NCBI GenBank assembly: GCA_018267675.1
Contig: JAFDYA010000086.1
Location: forward strand, 1 to 46,148
From: Bacteroidota bacterium
Lineage (GTDB): Bacteria; Bacteroidota; Bacteroidia; Chitinophagales; Chitinophagaceae
Reading direction: 5' to 3'
DNA: 46,148 nt
Shown here: positions 26,109-35,293 of the stretch, in pieces
How positions within the stretch are numbered: position 1 is the stretch's first letter
Layout of the letters: every line of letters begins with the position of its first letter
Program-made: the position numbers and the translations under genes
The notes under the pieces: generated by a model
What the model was told of the DNA's origin: nothing
Database searches by the model: none
Seen by the model: only the letters and a program-made list of their open reading frames with translations

Positions 26109-26957
26109 TTGAAAGTACTAGTAACAGGCGCGACTGGCTTTATAGGCAACTATGTTGTAGTTGCCCTACTTTCTATGGGTGTGAACGTGATCGCCACAAG
26201 CAGTTCCGCGGATAAGGCAAAAGATTTTGAATGGTTTTCTAAGGTGACCTATGTGCCTCATGACCTAGCAACAAGCATCCCTGACGAAAATTTATACAAA
26301 AAATTCAAGGCTCCTGATCTCCTAATTCATCTTGCATGGGCGGGACTACCCAATTATAAGAAACGATTTCATTTTGAGCATGAACTACCCAATCAGTATA
26401 ATTTCTTAAAAAAGCTAGTGGAAGACGGCCTAAAAGACATGACCATTGCGGGAACATGCTACGAATATGGTATGCAAGAAGGTGAGCTTTCAGAAAAACT
26501 ACCCGCACTTCCCACAAACTCTTACGCAATTGCTAAGAATTGCCTGCGTATTTTTCTAGAACAATTACAACTAGATCATCCCTTTTCCTTGAAATGGACG
26601 CGCCTTTTCTATATGTACGGCAAAGGCCAAAACCCAAACTCCATTCTTGCACAACTGCAAACCGCACTAGATCAAAATCTCGAAACATTCAACATGAGTG
26701 GCGGCGAACAAATTCGGGACTACCTACCTGTTGAACAAGTCGCAAAGAATATTGTTAGTATTGCACTCCAGAATAAAGTAACCGGCATCATAAATTGCGC
26801 CAGCAACCAGCCGATTACTATCAAAGAATTAGTAGAAAATTATTTACAAAAGACCGGTTCAAAAATCAAACTAAATCTAGGCTTTTACCCCTATCCAGAT
26901 TACGAACCATTTATATTTTACGGAAATAATCAAAAATTAAAAAGTATTACAAAATGA
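26109..26957 (+). CDS. NAD-dependent epimerase/4-ketoreductase (extended SDR)
   Basis: A 282-residue extended SDR protein. The NAD(P)-binding motif GATGFIGNYVV is at about 7-17, and the YxxxK active-site motif appears in NSYAIAKNCLR, with a Thr/Ser site in AGTCYEYG. The C-terminal part is of the sugar-nucleotide type (RDYLPVEQVAKNIVSIAL, then GIINCASNQPITI). It probably reduces the 4-keto group after C-methylation, completing an NDP-deoxysugar; a 4-epimerase role is the alternative. The start is TTG (26109), directly giving MKVLVTGATG, with no ATG nearby. It overlaps the next gene by 4 bases (ATGA). Confidence 0.88.
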   Translation: MKVLVTGATGFIGNYVVVALLSMGVNVIATSSSADKAKDFEWFSKVTYVPHDLATSIPDENLYKKFKAPDLLIHLAWAGLPNYKKRFHFEHELPNQYNFLKKLVEDGLKDMTIAGTCYEYGMQEGELSEKLPALPTNSYAIAKNCLRIFLEQLQLDHPFSLKWTRLFYMYGKGQNPNSILAQLQTALDQNLETFNMSGGEQIRDYLPVEQVAKNIVSIALQNKVTGIINCASNQPITIKELVENYLQKTGSKIKLNLGFYPYPDYEPFIFYGNNQKLKSITK

Positions 26958-27685
26958 GTAACCCTATCGAAGAATTCAAATCCGAGTGCAGCACAAGAGT
27001 AGCGGAATATGCTGCAAATATAGAATTAAACAATGCAGCAAAGGCATTTAATGAGGTGTCCAACAGGGAAAAATATTCCTATAACTTCAGTTGGATGGGT
27101 CGCCCGATCATTCAATATCCACAGGATATGATCGCAATGCAGGAACTAATTTGGGACATTCAACCTGACATTCTGATAGAAACAGGCATTGCACATGGAG
27201 GGTCGCTTATATTTTACGCATCTCTGATGGAGCTTATTGGCAAGGGTGAAGTGTTGGGTATTGACATAGATATCAGGGCACATAATCGTGCCGCGATTGA
27301 AGCGCATCCAATGGCAAAAAGAATTAGTATGATTCAAGGTTCAGCGATTGACGAAAACATCGTTGATCAAGTGAAAAAGCACGCCGCCGGTAAGGAAGTT
27401 GTTATGGTATGCTTGGACAGCAATCATACTCACGAACATGTCTTGCGCGAATTGGAATTATATGCACCGCTAACCACGGTAGGAAGCTATTGTGTCGTAT
27501 TTGATACAATTGTTGAAGATATGCCAAGAGCAATGTATGACCGCCCCTGGGATGTAGGCAACAATCCAAAAACGGCTGTTTGGGAATATTTAAAGTCTCA
27601 TTCTGAGTTTGAAATTGATAAACAAATAGACAACAAGCTACTCATTAGCGTTGCTCCGGATGGATACTTAAAGCGAATCAGTTAG
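26954..27685 (+). CDS. CmcI-like (cephalosporin hydroxylase family) SAM methyltransferase
   Basis: A 243-residue protein of the CmcI/rhamnosyl O-methyltransferase family. After IIQYPQDMIAMQELIWDI comes the SAM-binding ETGIAHGGSLIFYASL, then GIDIDIRAHNR and LDSNHTHEHVLREL, whose acidic and His residues are the expected Mg2+ site, and VFDTIVEDMP. Despite the family name, most members are O-methyltransferases of sugars. In this cassette it most likely methylates a hydroxyl of the deoxysugar. It starts within the previous stop (ATGA) and is followed 2 bases later by the glycosyltransferase. Confidence 0.86.
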   Translation: MSNPIEEFKSECSTRVAEYAANIELNNAAKAFNEVSNREKYSYNFSWMGRPIIQYPQDMIAMQELIWDIQPDILIETGIAHGGSLIFYASLMELIGKGEVLGIDIDIRAHNRAAIEAHPMAKRISMIQGSAIDENIVDQVKKHAAGKEVVMVCLDSNHTHEHVLRELELYAPLTTVGSYCVVFDTIVEDMPRAMYDRPWDVGNNPKTAVWEYLKSHSEFEIDKQIDNKLLISVAPDGYLKRIS

Positions 27686-27687
27686 CT

Positions 27688-28605
27688 ATGAACACTCCCT
27701 TAGTGAGTATTGGAATCTTGTCTTATAACCGACCAGATGATCTGGTACGTGCTATAGAATCAGCGATAAATCAAACTTACCATAATCTTGAAATCATTAT
27801 CTCAGATAATGGGTCAGATGACCAAAGATGTGCAGAAATTATTTGGGAATACGCCAAACAGGATGGTCGGATAAAGCCGTATGTTCATGAAATAAATAGA
27901 GGTCCACAATTCAATTTTAAATTTTTGACCGAAGTTGCTTCCGGTAAATATTTTTCGTGGCTTGCTGATGATGACGCTCTAACTAATAGTCAAATTTTAG
28001 ATTGTGTGGAAATTTTGGAAAATGAGTCTAAAGTAATAATTGCTGCATGTTCTCCACTAATATTGGAAAGCAGAATGCCTATAAAGTTCAATTATGTTCC
28101 ACATACATTTGGACTATCCGAACCCAAAAGGCATATAATATTGATAAGAAGCCTATTTATGGATATCAATCTATTCTATTACGGCCTAATACGCTTGAAA
28201 GAATTAAGATTATGCAATCTACATTTCAAAAAATTATTTGGAAGTGATTTATTATTATTGCTAGAACTACTAGAGTATGGTGATATTTTTATCAATACTA
28301 ATAAACCGGGCTATTTGTATAACATCCACGAAGGACAAACAAGCACAAAACCAACCCGCTATAGAGATATAACCTTAAAAAGCGGAGCAACTTTTGAAGA
28401 AACTGCATTCTTTTTTTCAGCATACATTTATAGGATGGTAGAAATTATACTATCATCAACAAAATTATCAATAAGAAATAAACATTTGAGCATTATAGAA
28501 ATATTTAGCCAATATTATCGGACTAATAGATTTCATTTGATCAAGTATGACCTCAGGATAAACAAGCTACTTCAAGCTTTCAAGAGGCTTTTTTTCAAAA
28601 AATAG
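27688..28605 (+). CDS. Family 2 glycosyltransferase
   Basis: A 305-residue GT-A fold enzyme. The nucleotide-binding start VSIGILSYNRPDDLVRAIESA (residues 6-26) is followed by IIISDNGSDD (near 36-45) and the DxD-type metal motif SWLADDDALT (Asp94-Asp96). The C-terminal part is AT-rich, with Lys/Ile/Leu-rich helices and possibly a membrane-associating tail. It probably transfers the deoxysugar made by the preceding four genes onto a surface glycan. Codon use is more AT-rich than in the genes around it, suggesting transfer or relaxed selection. It is convergent with the PorP/SprF gene, with only 14 bases between stops. Confidence 0.9.
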   Translation: MNTPLVSIGILSYNRPDDLVRAIESAINQTYHNLEIIISDNGSDDQRCAEIIWEYAKQDGRIKPYVHEINRGPQFNFKFLTEVASGKYFSWLADDDALTNSQILDCVEILENESKVIIAACSPLILESRMPIKFNYVPHTFGLSEPKRHIILIRSLFMDINLFYYGLIRLKELRLCNLHFKKLFGSDLLLLLELLEYGDIFINTNKPGYLYNIHEGQTSTKPTRYRDITLKSGATFEETAFFFSAYIYRMVEIILSSTKLSIRNKHLSIIEIFSQYYRTNRFHLIKYDLRINKLLQAFKRLFFKK

Positions 28606-28619
28606 AATGTGAATACATA

Positions 28620-29651
28620 TTAAAATCTAGGACATTGGTAAATTTTCCGGCTATCTCTGTTGCTCAAATTATTTAAGCCAGAATAACGAACACTAAATTC
28701 AAACGCACCGTTATGATTGATATATTGCCCGAGATTTGAAATGGTATAATCGTAGCTTGCCATTAGCCTTAATCCCTTCCATTCGTACCCGCAAGTAAAA
28801 ACTAATGCATCATTCCAGCGATTATAAATTCCCGCAAGAAGGTACGAGTTTATTGCCATTGTACCGAAATTTGTTTGGACTAAACTACCAAAAATAATCT
28901 GATAGGCTCCATTTTGCTGCGTATAATAAACCGCTGGATTCACAATTAAACCGTAATGTACTTTGTACAAAAGATCAATATTCGCCGTTGGCCGTATCCC
29001 TAAAGTATTACTTTCATTCAAAAATGTTTCTCTTGGGCTATTTAAATGCAACACAGATATACCGGCTTTCAAATACACATATTCATTAGGAAAAGATGCA
29101 TAGTTAATTCCGAGTCCGAAATCAGTGTAAATTGCTTTGCCGGACAAATTCCTTTCATGGTTAGATAAGGTAGTATTGAAATCTGACCCATCCCATTGAG
29201 CATCAAAACTAAGTTTAGCAAAGTCCACACTCCGTTGAACATAAGCACCAGAAACCCCCATTGACAACATGCTTGTTTCTCCTAAGTGAAGGTGGTAGGC
29301 TATAAATCCTCCTATATTAGTCATTGCCAAATTCCCATCGCCAGCTCTATCTGAGAGTGCAGCCAGCCCAAACCCCAGCCAATTTGTATGCTCCTTATTG
29401 CTTAGTAATTGCAAGTCGGCTTGTACCGAAAATGTATTAAATGGGACAGGTACGCCGCCCCATTGGGATCGATAATTTGCAGACACCCTGTAATCTTTGT
29501 CTGACATTAAGCCCGCGTTTGCCGGTGATGTCAATAGTGGGCTATTGTAAAATTGAGAAAAGTGGATTCCTTGGGCTGACAATTCGAGAAACATCCCGAC
29601 TACGAGGCCAACAGAAATACAAAAGACTTTAAGGCTAAATAATTGGCGCAT
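28620..29651 (-). CDS. PorP/SprF family type IX secretion protein
   Basis: A 343-residue outer-membrane beta-barrel-like protein with signal peptide (cleavage near LSAQG). The family opening is HFSQFYNSPLLTSPANAGLM, then DYRVSANYRSQWGGVPVPFNTFSVQAD. Repeating amphipathic strands follow to a C-terminal SVRYSG. PorP/SprF proteins help export or attach specific large surface proteins, with SprF acting for SprB in gliding bacteria. Here the gene begins 5 bases after the stop of a 1008-residue protein with a type B (CHU_C) sorting domain, the classic pairing. The pair probably forms one export unit. The core T9SS genes are not in the window. Confidence 0.93.
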   Translation of the reverse strand: MRQLFSLKVFCISVGLVVGMFLELSAQGIHFSQFYNSPLLTSPANAGLMSDKDYRVSANYRSQWGGVPVPFNTFSVQADLQLLSNKEHTNWLGFGLAALSDRAGDGNLAMTNIGGFIAYHLHLGETSMLSMGVSGAYVQRSVDFAKLSFDAQWDGSDFNTTLSNHERNLSGKAIYTDFGLGINYASFPNEYVYLKAGISVLHLNSPRETFLNESNTLGIRPTANIDLLYKVHYGLIVNPAVYYTQQNGAYQIIFGSLVQTNFGTMAINSYLLAGIYNRWNDALVFTCGYEWKGLRLMASYDYTISNLGQYINHNGAFEFSVRYSGLNNLSNRDSRKIYQCPRF

Positions 29652-29656
29652 GTCGG

Positions 29657-32600
29657 TTAACGTAGTAAGTTGATATTCCCTTTTTTAGTTTCGCTAGAAC
29701 CATCAATAAATTTCGCCGACAATACATAAGCGAATACGTCGATATCCTGAGCTTGTCCCCGAAAAGTTCCATCCCATCCTTGATTTAAATCAGCTGTTTC
29801 AAAAACCCTTTGCCCCCATCTGTTGAAAATTACTAAATGTACAGAAACGATGCCGGAACCTCGAATCAATAGCAGGTCATTTTCATGGTCCCCGTTGGGT
29901 GTAAATGCTGTGGGTATTCCAACAAATTTTTTTACAACCGCCTGTACGGTTTGACAAATAGTATCCGGGCAGTTCCCATCATTACTCACAATTAAACAAA
30001 CATTAAAATATCCATTTTTCAAGAATAGATGGCTGGGATTTGCAACTGAACTAGTACTGCCGTCTCCAAAATCCCACAACCATTTGCTAACATTTGCGCC
30101 ACTACTTTGAAACAGAATTGGCGTGTTAGCTTGTGGCGGATTTGGTGAATAAGAGAAAGATGCAATAGCCGTTGGAATAACAATTACGTTGAACGTGTCC
30201 GAAAAATCGCAGCCTTTTCCGTCTGAAACAGCCACATAATAGGTAGTTGATACCATGGGAGAGGCGACAACTGAGCTCTTCGTTGTATTGTTCAACCCGT
30301 ATGCCGGAGACCACGAAAAATATTTTCCAGTTGTTTCATTGAGCTGAATGGAATTCCCGGAACAAATGGTAGAATCGCTACTAGACCCCTTGTAATTAAA
30401 AATTTGTATCGACTTTGTTACCGAAAAAACACACCCAGTTGAATCAATAACAGACAAGGTAACCTGATAAACACCTTCTCCTGGGAATACAAATTCTGGA
30501 TCCTTTTGAAGTGAGTTTCCAAACGAAGCAAATGTCCAATTGTAGCTAGTTCCCCAATTCACTAGAGGCGTAAATTGAACTTTATAACAGCCCGTTAGCT
30601 TAAAACTAAAATCTATTGTAAGAGCATTGTCTTTAAAGGTATCAACCAGGCTTGATATTTTAAGATTGGATATGCTTAATCCGGAGTTTCCGGATTGGGC
30701 ATCCATAGCATTATTGAACTGATTTATATTTACACCATACCTGCCACCCAAAGCCGAAAAAGATATAGCCGTTGGCATTAATAATGGTGACACCCAAAGT
30801 GCACCTCCGCCACCGCCACCGCCAGGGCCTAGAATCAAATTGGAAAAAGCCGCCGAACCAATAACATCTGCTCCATGCCCGCCATTTGCACCCACTTCAA
30901 TATTTCCACTAATGGAGTTACAATCTACAAGAATTGTTCCTCCGGCTCCTCCACCACCCATTCCATCGGTACATGGGTATGCCCCCACAATGTTGGTACA
31001 CAATGCACCATCTATTCCATTTGCAACGATAACACCATTTGTAGCAACAATGTTTCCTGCATGAAGAAATACAATTCCACCGCCTGAACCTCCATCACTA
31101 TTTGTCTGATCATTACTATGACCTGCCCCTCCGCCACCACCCAAAAAAATTCGATTTGAACTGCCAGCTATTGCTAGTCCAACCCCTCCCATACCACCAG
31201 TAACATTAGCAGTTGTTGGCGGACATCCTGCGTAATTTCGGCCGCCAATTCCCCCCGTTCCACCATTGCTTCCTCCGCCGCCCCCTGCATTATGTGCATT
31301 ACCGCCTCCGCCGCCATTGGCAGCCGCCCCCCTTGCGAATGATCTAAAAATACTGAGATTTGAAATACCCTCTCCCTTTTGAGCACTACTATCAATGTTC
31401 GGCGGGTTAAAATAGTCCGGATAATTGCAAATCACATTTGAACTGTAAGTAGCTCGGTAGCCCTTTCCACCACGAAAACCCTGTCCACTGACATCAATAC
31501 TGTCTGAAAGGTACAAATTATTTTCTACATTCAGCGCAAACACCCCACCCTTGACTCCATTCCATGGTTTAGCCTTCAACTTGTGGTTTATTGAATAATT
31601 TTTAAAAGATGGAATGGTCACAAACTGTACTTTACCTTGTGGGATATCATAATTTCTTTGCACTTTATATAGTAGTGAAATGATGTTCCCACTAACTGAC
31701 TTTATCACGTTTTTTTCATAATTACCGGCACCGTTATAATTAGATATTGTACCAAAGGTTTGTGAATTGGAAGAGTCTATATCGGCGCCCTTCATTTGAA
31801 TCATGAGGATGGTGTCGCCAGGTTTAAAACCCTGAGAAGAATCAACTAAAAAAGAATTGCCGCACGGCCCTGCCGATACTACAGCAGCATACTTATTAAT
31901 AACTGATAATGAAGGTGGTGTAGGTTTTATAACAAGTTTACACAAAGAGTCTATTTCCTGCGAATTAAGTGTTCGGTTATATATACGCACTTCGTCCATG
32001 ACACCTTTAAAAAAAGCAGGGTCAAGACCACACCAAGTTCCTAACTTTAATCCAGCATTTCTACAAGAATCAATCTTGTGAGGAAAAGGAACTCCTGTAA
32101 TAATTTGACTTGCCAAAAGTGTCCCATTTACAAATATATTCTTTGCTCCAGAATCAAACGTCACAACAATGCAATACCATTTCTTAGCTAGTATTGGAAT
32201 TCCTGTAGTCAGATAGTTATTGCTCGCGCGAGTGGGTGGTGAACATGTACCCTCATGAGCAGAGCCAAAAAGCATTCCTGTAGCGGTACTTGAGACTGTT
32301 GTAATGTCATTAAATTCAACATTGTAACAAAAGTTATTATAAGTATTAATCTCTGCTTTAGCAACCAAAAATTGCCTAACAGTGTCGTATGTCATAAATC
32401 GCAATGATATTGATAGGTGTTTACCGGGCGTTGTAGAAAGTGATGGTAAAATACTCACCCAATCATCCACCCCATCAAAAACAGCACAATTATTAGGGTT
32501 CCCCCATTGATCAGTTCCAAAGCTCACCCCATTATGTCCCGTCCCATGATTACCATTGCCACTCGCGTCATTGAAGGTGCCATTAAATGGATAATAGGCT

Positions 32601-32683
32601 ACTAATCCACTGGACAAATTGACCTGTGCGTTTGATAGTTCAGTGCAAATAACCAGCAAAAGCAACGTTAAAATTCTAATCAT
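29657..32683 (-). CDS. Giant surface protein with LamG, PKD and gliding-type (type B) sorting domain
   Basis: I start at the ATG ending at 32683 (MIRILTLLLLVICTELSNAQ, a clean signal peptide), giving 1008 residues. The order begins with a LamG/concanavalin-like domain (about 25-250; LVAYYPFNGTFNDASGNGNHG). A beta region with AAVVSAGPCGNSFLVDSSQG comes next, followed by a very Gly-rich collar (about 450-640). Then there is a PKD-like domain, an Ig-like segment (STICSGNSIQL) and a second PKD domain (WLWDFGDGSTSS). The C-terminal CHU_C domain (AFTPNGDHENDLLLIRG ... VIFNRWGQRVFE) closes the protein. LamG suggests carbohydrate or protein binding. It should be exported by T9SS through its adjacent PorP/SprF partner and act in adhesion or motility. 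Confidence 0.92.
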   Translation of the reverse strand: MIRILTLLLLVICTELSNAQVNLSSGLVAYYPFNGTFNDASGNGNHGTGHNGVSFGTDQWGNPNNCAVFDGVDDWVSILPSLSTTPGKHLSISLRFMTYDTVRQFLVAKAEINTYNNFCYNVEFNDITTVSSTATGMLFGSAHEGTCSPPTRASNNYLTTGIPILAKKWYCIVVTFDSGAKNIFVNGTLLASQIITGVPFPHKIDSCRNAGLKLGTWCGLDPAFFKGVMDEVRIYNRTLNSQEIDSLCKLVIKPTPPSLSVINKYAAVVSAGPCGNSFLVDSSQGFKPGDTILMIQMKGADIDSSNSQTFGTISNYNGAGNYEKNVIKSVSGNIISLLYKVQRNYDIPQGKVQFVTIPSFKNYSINHKLKAKPWNGVKGGVFALNVENNLYLSDSIDVSGQGFRGGKGYRATYSSNVICNYPDYFNPPNIDSSAQKGEGISNLSIFRSFARGAAANGGGGGNAHNAGGGGGSNGGTGGIGGRNYAGCPPTTANVTGGMGGVGLAIAGSSNRIFLGGGGGAGHSNDQTNSDGGSGGGIVFLHAGNIVATNGVIVANGIDGALCTNIVGAYPCTDGMGGGGAGGTILVDCNSISGNIEVGANGGHGADVIGSAAFSNLILGPGGGGGGGALWVSPLLMPTAISFSALGGRYGVNINQFNNAMDAQSGNSGLSISNLKISSLVDTFKDNALTIDFSFKLTGCYKVQFTPLVNWGTSYNWTFASFGNSLQKDPEFVFPGEGVYQVTLSVIDSTGCVFSVTKSIQIFNYKGSSSDSTICSGNSIQLNETTGKYFSWSPAYGLNNTTKSSVVASPMVSTTYYVAVSDGKGCDFSDTFNVIVIPTAIASFSYSPNPPQANTPILFQSSGANVSKWLWDFGDGSTSSVANPSHLFLKNGYFNVCLIVSNDGNCPDTICQTVQAVVKKFVGIPTAFTPNGDHENDLLLIRGSGIVSVHLVIFNRWGQRVFETADLNQGWDGTFRGQAQDIDVFAYVLSAKFIDGSSETKKGNINLLR

Positions 32684-32704
32684 ACAAAATTCAAGACGGC
32701 TAAT

Positions 32705-32712
32705 TAAAGGTA
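32705..32712 (-). promoter_or_regulatory. Candidate -7 element for the LamG/PKD protein and PorP/SprF
   Basis: TACCTTTA on the minus strand is one mismatch from TAnnTTTG, 21 bases before the start, with TTG-containing sequence about 16 bases upstream. Confidence 0.35.
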
Positions 32713-32801
32713 AAAGGTTGGCAACAAACAATACTATTTCTAGATAAAAAAATTTCTAAAAAAACAAATTCATGACCTAGAAAGGTATTGAGTAAATCCC
32801 T

Positions 32802-32809
32802 TACTTTTG
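32802..32809 (+). promoter_or_regulatory. Candidate -7 element for fusA
   Basis: TACTTTTG is an exact TAnnTTTG match, 39 bases before the fusA ATG. No good -33 partner is seen at the usual distance. Confidence 0.5.
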
Positions 32810-32848
32810 CAGACTTTTTTTAAGAATTAATCTAATTACCAAAAACAA

Positions 32849-34993
32849 ATGGCAGACCTCCGCTTTCAGCGCAACTTCGGCATCGCGGCCCATATTGACG
32901 CTGGCAAAACCACAACTACAGAGCGTATCCTACGCTATACCGGCATGATTCACCGTATTGGTGAAGTGCATGATGGTGCCGCAACTACCGACTGGATGGA
33001 GCAAGAAAAAGAACGTGGTATCACGATCACCTCCGCGGCAGTAAGCTGCAAATGGCAATTCCCAACAGTAAAGGGTAAGGCTGATGCCAATACTAAAGAA
33101 TATTACTTCAATATCATCGACACGCCAGGTCACGTGGACTTCACAGTAGAAGTGGAGCGTTCTATGCGTGTATTGGATGGTCTTATTGCCTTGTTCTCTG
33201 CTGTGGACGGTGTAGAGCCCCAGTCTGAAACCGTTTGGCGTCAAGCTAACCGCTACAAAGTACCACGGATCGGTTTTGTGAATAAAATGGACCGTATTGG
33301 TGCGGACTTCCTGAACGTAGTAAAACAAGTGAAAGAAATGCTCGGCGCCAAAGCCGTGCCGCTTCAATTGCCAATTGGTGCTGAAGACGACTTCAAGGGC
33401 GTTGTGGATCTTATCAAGATGAAAGGTATCGTTTGGCACGTGGAAACTGAAGGCATGACCTTTGACGAAATTCCTGTACCGGAAGACATGGTGGAGGAAG
33501 TTAACCACTGGCGCCAAAACCTCATTGAAGCCGTTGCTGAATATGACGAAAGCCTGTTGGAGAAATTCTTTGACGATCCAAACTCCATCACAGAAGATGA
33601 AGTACACGAAGCGATTCGCAAGGCATGTATCGACCTCAGCATCGTGCCGATGATGTGTGGTTCTTCCTTCAAGAATAAAGGCGTACAAACAGCTCTGGAC
33701 GCAGTTTGCCGCTACTTGCCTTCACCTATGGATATTGAAGACACAGTAGGTACAGACCCAGAAACGGGTAACCAAATCATCCGGAAAGCCAACGCAAAAG
33801 AGCCTTTTGCTGCCCTTGCCTTTAAGATCATGACCGACCCTTTTGTTGGTCGTCTGGCCTTCTTCCGGGTATATTCCGGCCATCTGGATGCCGGTAGCTA
33901 CGTGCTGAACGTACGGAGTGGAAAGAATGAGCGGATCTCCCGGATCATGAAGATGTTTGCCAACAAACAAAACCCCATTGACTTCATTGAAGCAGGTGAT
34001 ATCGGTGCAGCCGTAGGTTTTAAAGATATCAAAACAGGCGACTCACTTTGTGATGAGAAGCACCCAATCGCTCTGGAAAACATGTTCATTCCCGAGCCGG
34101 TAATCGCAATTGCTATTGAGCCAAAAACGCAAGATGGTGTTGAGAAAATGGGTATGGCTATTGCTAAACTTGTAGAAGAAGACCCTACCCTACGGGTAAA
34201 TACTGATGAAGCTACCGGCCAAACAATTCTTCGTGGAATGGGCGAATTGCACTTGGAAATTATTGTAGATCGGATGCGTCGTGAGTTCAAAGTAGAAATC
34301 AATCAGGGCGCGCCTCAGGTAGCATACAAAGAAGCCTTTACTGCTTCCGTTGAGCATCGTGAAGTGTTCAAAAAACAAACTGGTGGTCGCGGTAAGTTTG
34401 CCGACATCCAGTTTGAAATCGGCCCTGCCGACGAAGAATTTATCAAGGAAGGTAAGGGTCAATTCCAATTTGTAAATGACATCTTTGGTGGTTCCATCCC
34501 TAAGGAATTCCATGCGTCAATTGCTAAGGGTTTTGAAAGTTCAATGACAACTGGTGTATTGGCCGGTTTCCCATTAGACACAATGAAGGTGCGCATTTTT
34601 GATGGTTCATTCCACCAAGTGGATAGTGATGCCATGAGCTTTGAATTGTGTGCAAAGAGTGGCTTCCGTGAAGCTGGCCGTAAGGCTAAGCCAATCGTAC
34701 TGGAACCAATCATGAAAGTTGAAGTAGTCACTCCTGACCAATACATGGGTGATGTAACTGGTGACCTCAACCGTCGTCGGGCTATGTTGGAAGGTATGGA
34801 TACACGGAACAACCTTCAGGTAATTAAAGCGAAAGTTCCTTTGAGCGAAATGTTCGGATATGTAACCCAACTTCGTTCCTTGTCTTCCGGTCGGGCTACT
34901 TCTACTATGGAATTCAGCCATTATGCACCTGCACCGCGCAATATTGAGGAGGAAGTTGTTGCTAAGGCAAAAGGCAAAACAACTGCTGCTTAA
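32849..34993 (+). CDS. fusA: Elongation factor G
   Basis: A 714-residue translational GTPase that drives translocation of tRNA-mRNA on the ribosome. All G motifs are intact: [10 protein letters not shown] (P-loop), RGITIT (switch I), [12 protein letters not shown] and the GSSFKNKG region. Domains II-V follow, including TGRGKFAD-like [12 protein letters not shown] and the C-terminal [19 protein letters not shown]. It is full length. It stands alone here, not between rpsG and rpsJ as in the str operon, with its own promoter and terminator. Because the GTPase motifs are complete, it is more like the main EF-G than the GTPase-inactive EF-G2 paralogue known in Bacteroides. Codon use is clearly biased to highly expressed genes. 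Confidence 0.97.
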   Translation: MADLRFQRNFGIAAHIDAGKTTTTERILRYTGMIHRIGEVHDGAATTDWMEQEKERGITITSAAVSCKWQFPTVKGKADANTKEYYFNIIDTPGHVDFTVEVERSMRVLDGLIALFSAVDGVEPQSETVWRQANRYKVPRIGFVNKMDRIGADFLNVVKQVKEMLGAKAVPLQLPIGAEDDFKGVVDLIKMKGIVWHVETEGMTFDEIPVPEDMVEEVNHWRQNLIEAVAEYDESLLEKFFDDPNSITEDEVHEAIRKACIDLSIVPMMCGSSFKNKGVQTALDAVCRYLPSPMDIEDTVGTDPETGNQIIRKANAKEPFAALAFKIMTDPFVGRLAFFRVYSGHLDAGSYVLNVRSGKNERISRIMKMFANKQNPIDFIEAGDIGAAVGFKDIKTGDSLCDEKHPIALENMFIPEPVIAIAIEPKTQDGVEKMGMAIAKLVEEDPTLRVNTDEATGQTILRGMGELHLEIIVDRMRREFKVEINQGAPQVAYKEAFTASVEHREVFKKQTGGRGKFADIQFEIGPADEEFIKEGKGQFQFVNDIFGGSIPKEFHASIAKGFESSMTTGVLAGFPLDTMKVRIFDGSFHQVDSDAMSFELCAKSGFREAGRKAKPIVLEPIMKVEVVTPDQYMGDVTGDLNRRRAMLEGMDTRNNLQVIKAKVPLSEMFGYVTQLRSLSSGRATSTMEFSHYAPAPRNIEEEVVAKAKGKTTAA

Positions 34994-35012
34994 TAGAAAT
35001 GTAGTTCTAAAT

Positions 35013-35048
35013 TAAAAAAGGGCTGCCCAAATGGGTGGCCTTTTTTTT
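35013..35048 (+). terminator. Intrinsic terminator of fusA
   Basis: GGCTGCCC (35021-35028) pairs with GGGTGGCC (35033-35040), eight pairs with two G-U in the RNA. A run of eight T (35041-35048) follows. It begins 27 bases after the stop. Confidence 0.85.
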
Positions 35049-35147
35049 ACCAAATCGAACAAATGCTACAAAATGCTGAACGCAAAAACTAACACCTGCA
35101 CAAGGCTATGTTCCTAGATGAGTGAAATAATCTTTTGGCCGCGATTT

Positions 35148-35216
35148 CCGGCTTTCCGTTCCAATCTTTGTGCCCTTGCGGGACACAAAGTATTTCCACT
35201 ACAATCCGGCGCGGGT
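35148..35216 (+). repeat. Dispersed intergenic hairpin repeat, copy C
   Basis: CCGGCTTTCCGTTCCAAT is followed by a hairpin (CTTTGTG CCC ttgc GGG a CACAAAG, 35166-35190) and then TATTTCCACTACAATCC with a GGCGCGG end. The stem has the same plan as copy A (11134-11229, minus strand): seven pairs, one bulged A, three C-G pairs and a four-base loop, although the stem bases differ. It lies between the fusA terminator and the nusB promoter. Confidence 0.7.
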
Positions 35217-35253
35217 GGTCATCTACAAAATCAATCCACTCCACAAAAAACAG

Positions 35254-35261
35254 TACCTTTG
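35254..35261 (+). promoter_or_regulatory. Candidate -7 element for nusB
   Basis: TACCTTTG is an exact TAnnTTTG match, 32 bases before the nusB ATG, placed just after the repeat. Confidence 0.55.
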
Positions 35262-35293
35262 CCGCCCAATTTTAATAGAGTTCTTTCCATTCA

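Noticed and set aside
31060..31340. A CRISPR-like or tandem DNA repeat in the Gly-rich region
   Set aside because: The repetition is only at the level of GGN codons with no regular unit or spacers. It is explained by the protein sequence.
30840..31395. Open frames opposite the Gly-rich part of the LamG/PKD protein
   Set aside because: Their Pro/Ala/Ser-rich composition is the direct reflection of Gly codons on the other strand.
32930..33688. A 252-codon open frame antisense to fusA
   Set aside because: It lies entirely within the strongly coding fusA gene, is rich in His/Phe/Val as expected for a reverse-frame shadow, and has no recognisable domain or promoter.
32849..34993. Identification as the GTPase-inactive EF-G2 paralogue
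   Set aside because: All G motifs ([19 protein letters not shown]) are intact, so this looks like a normal EF-G.
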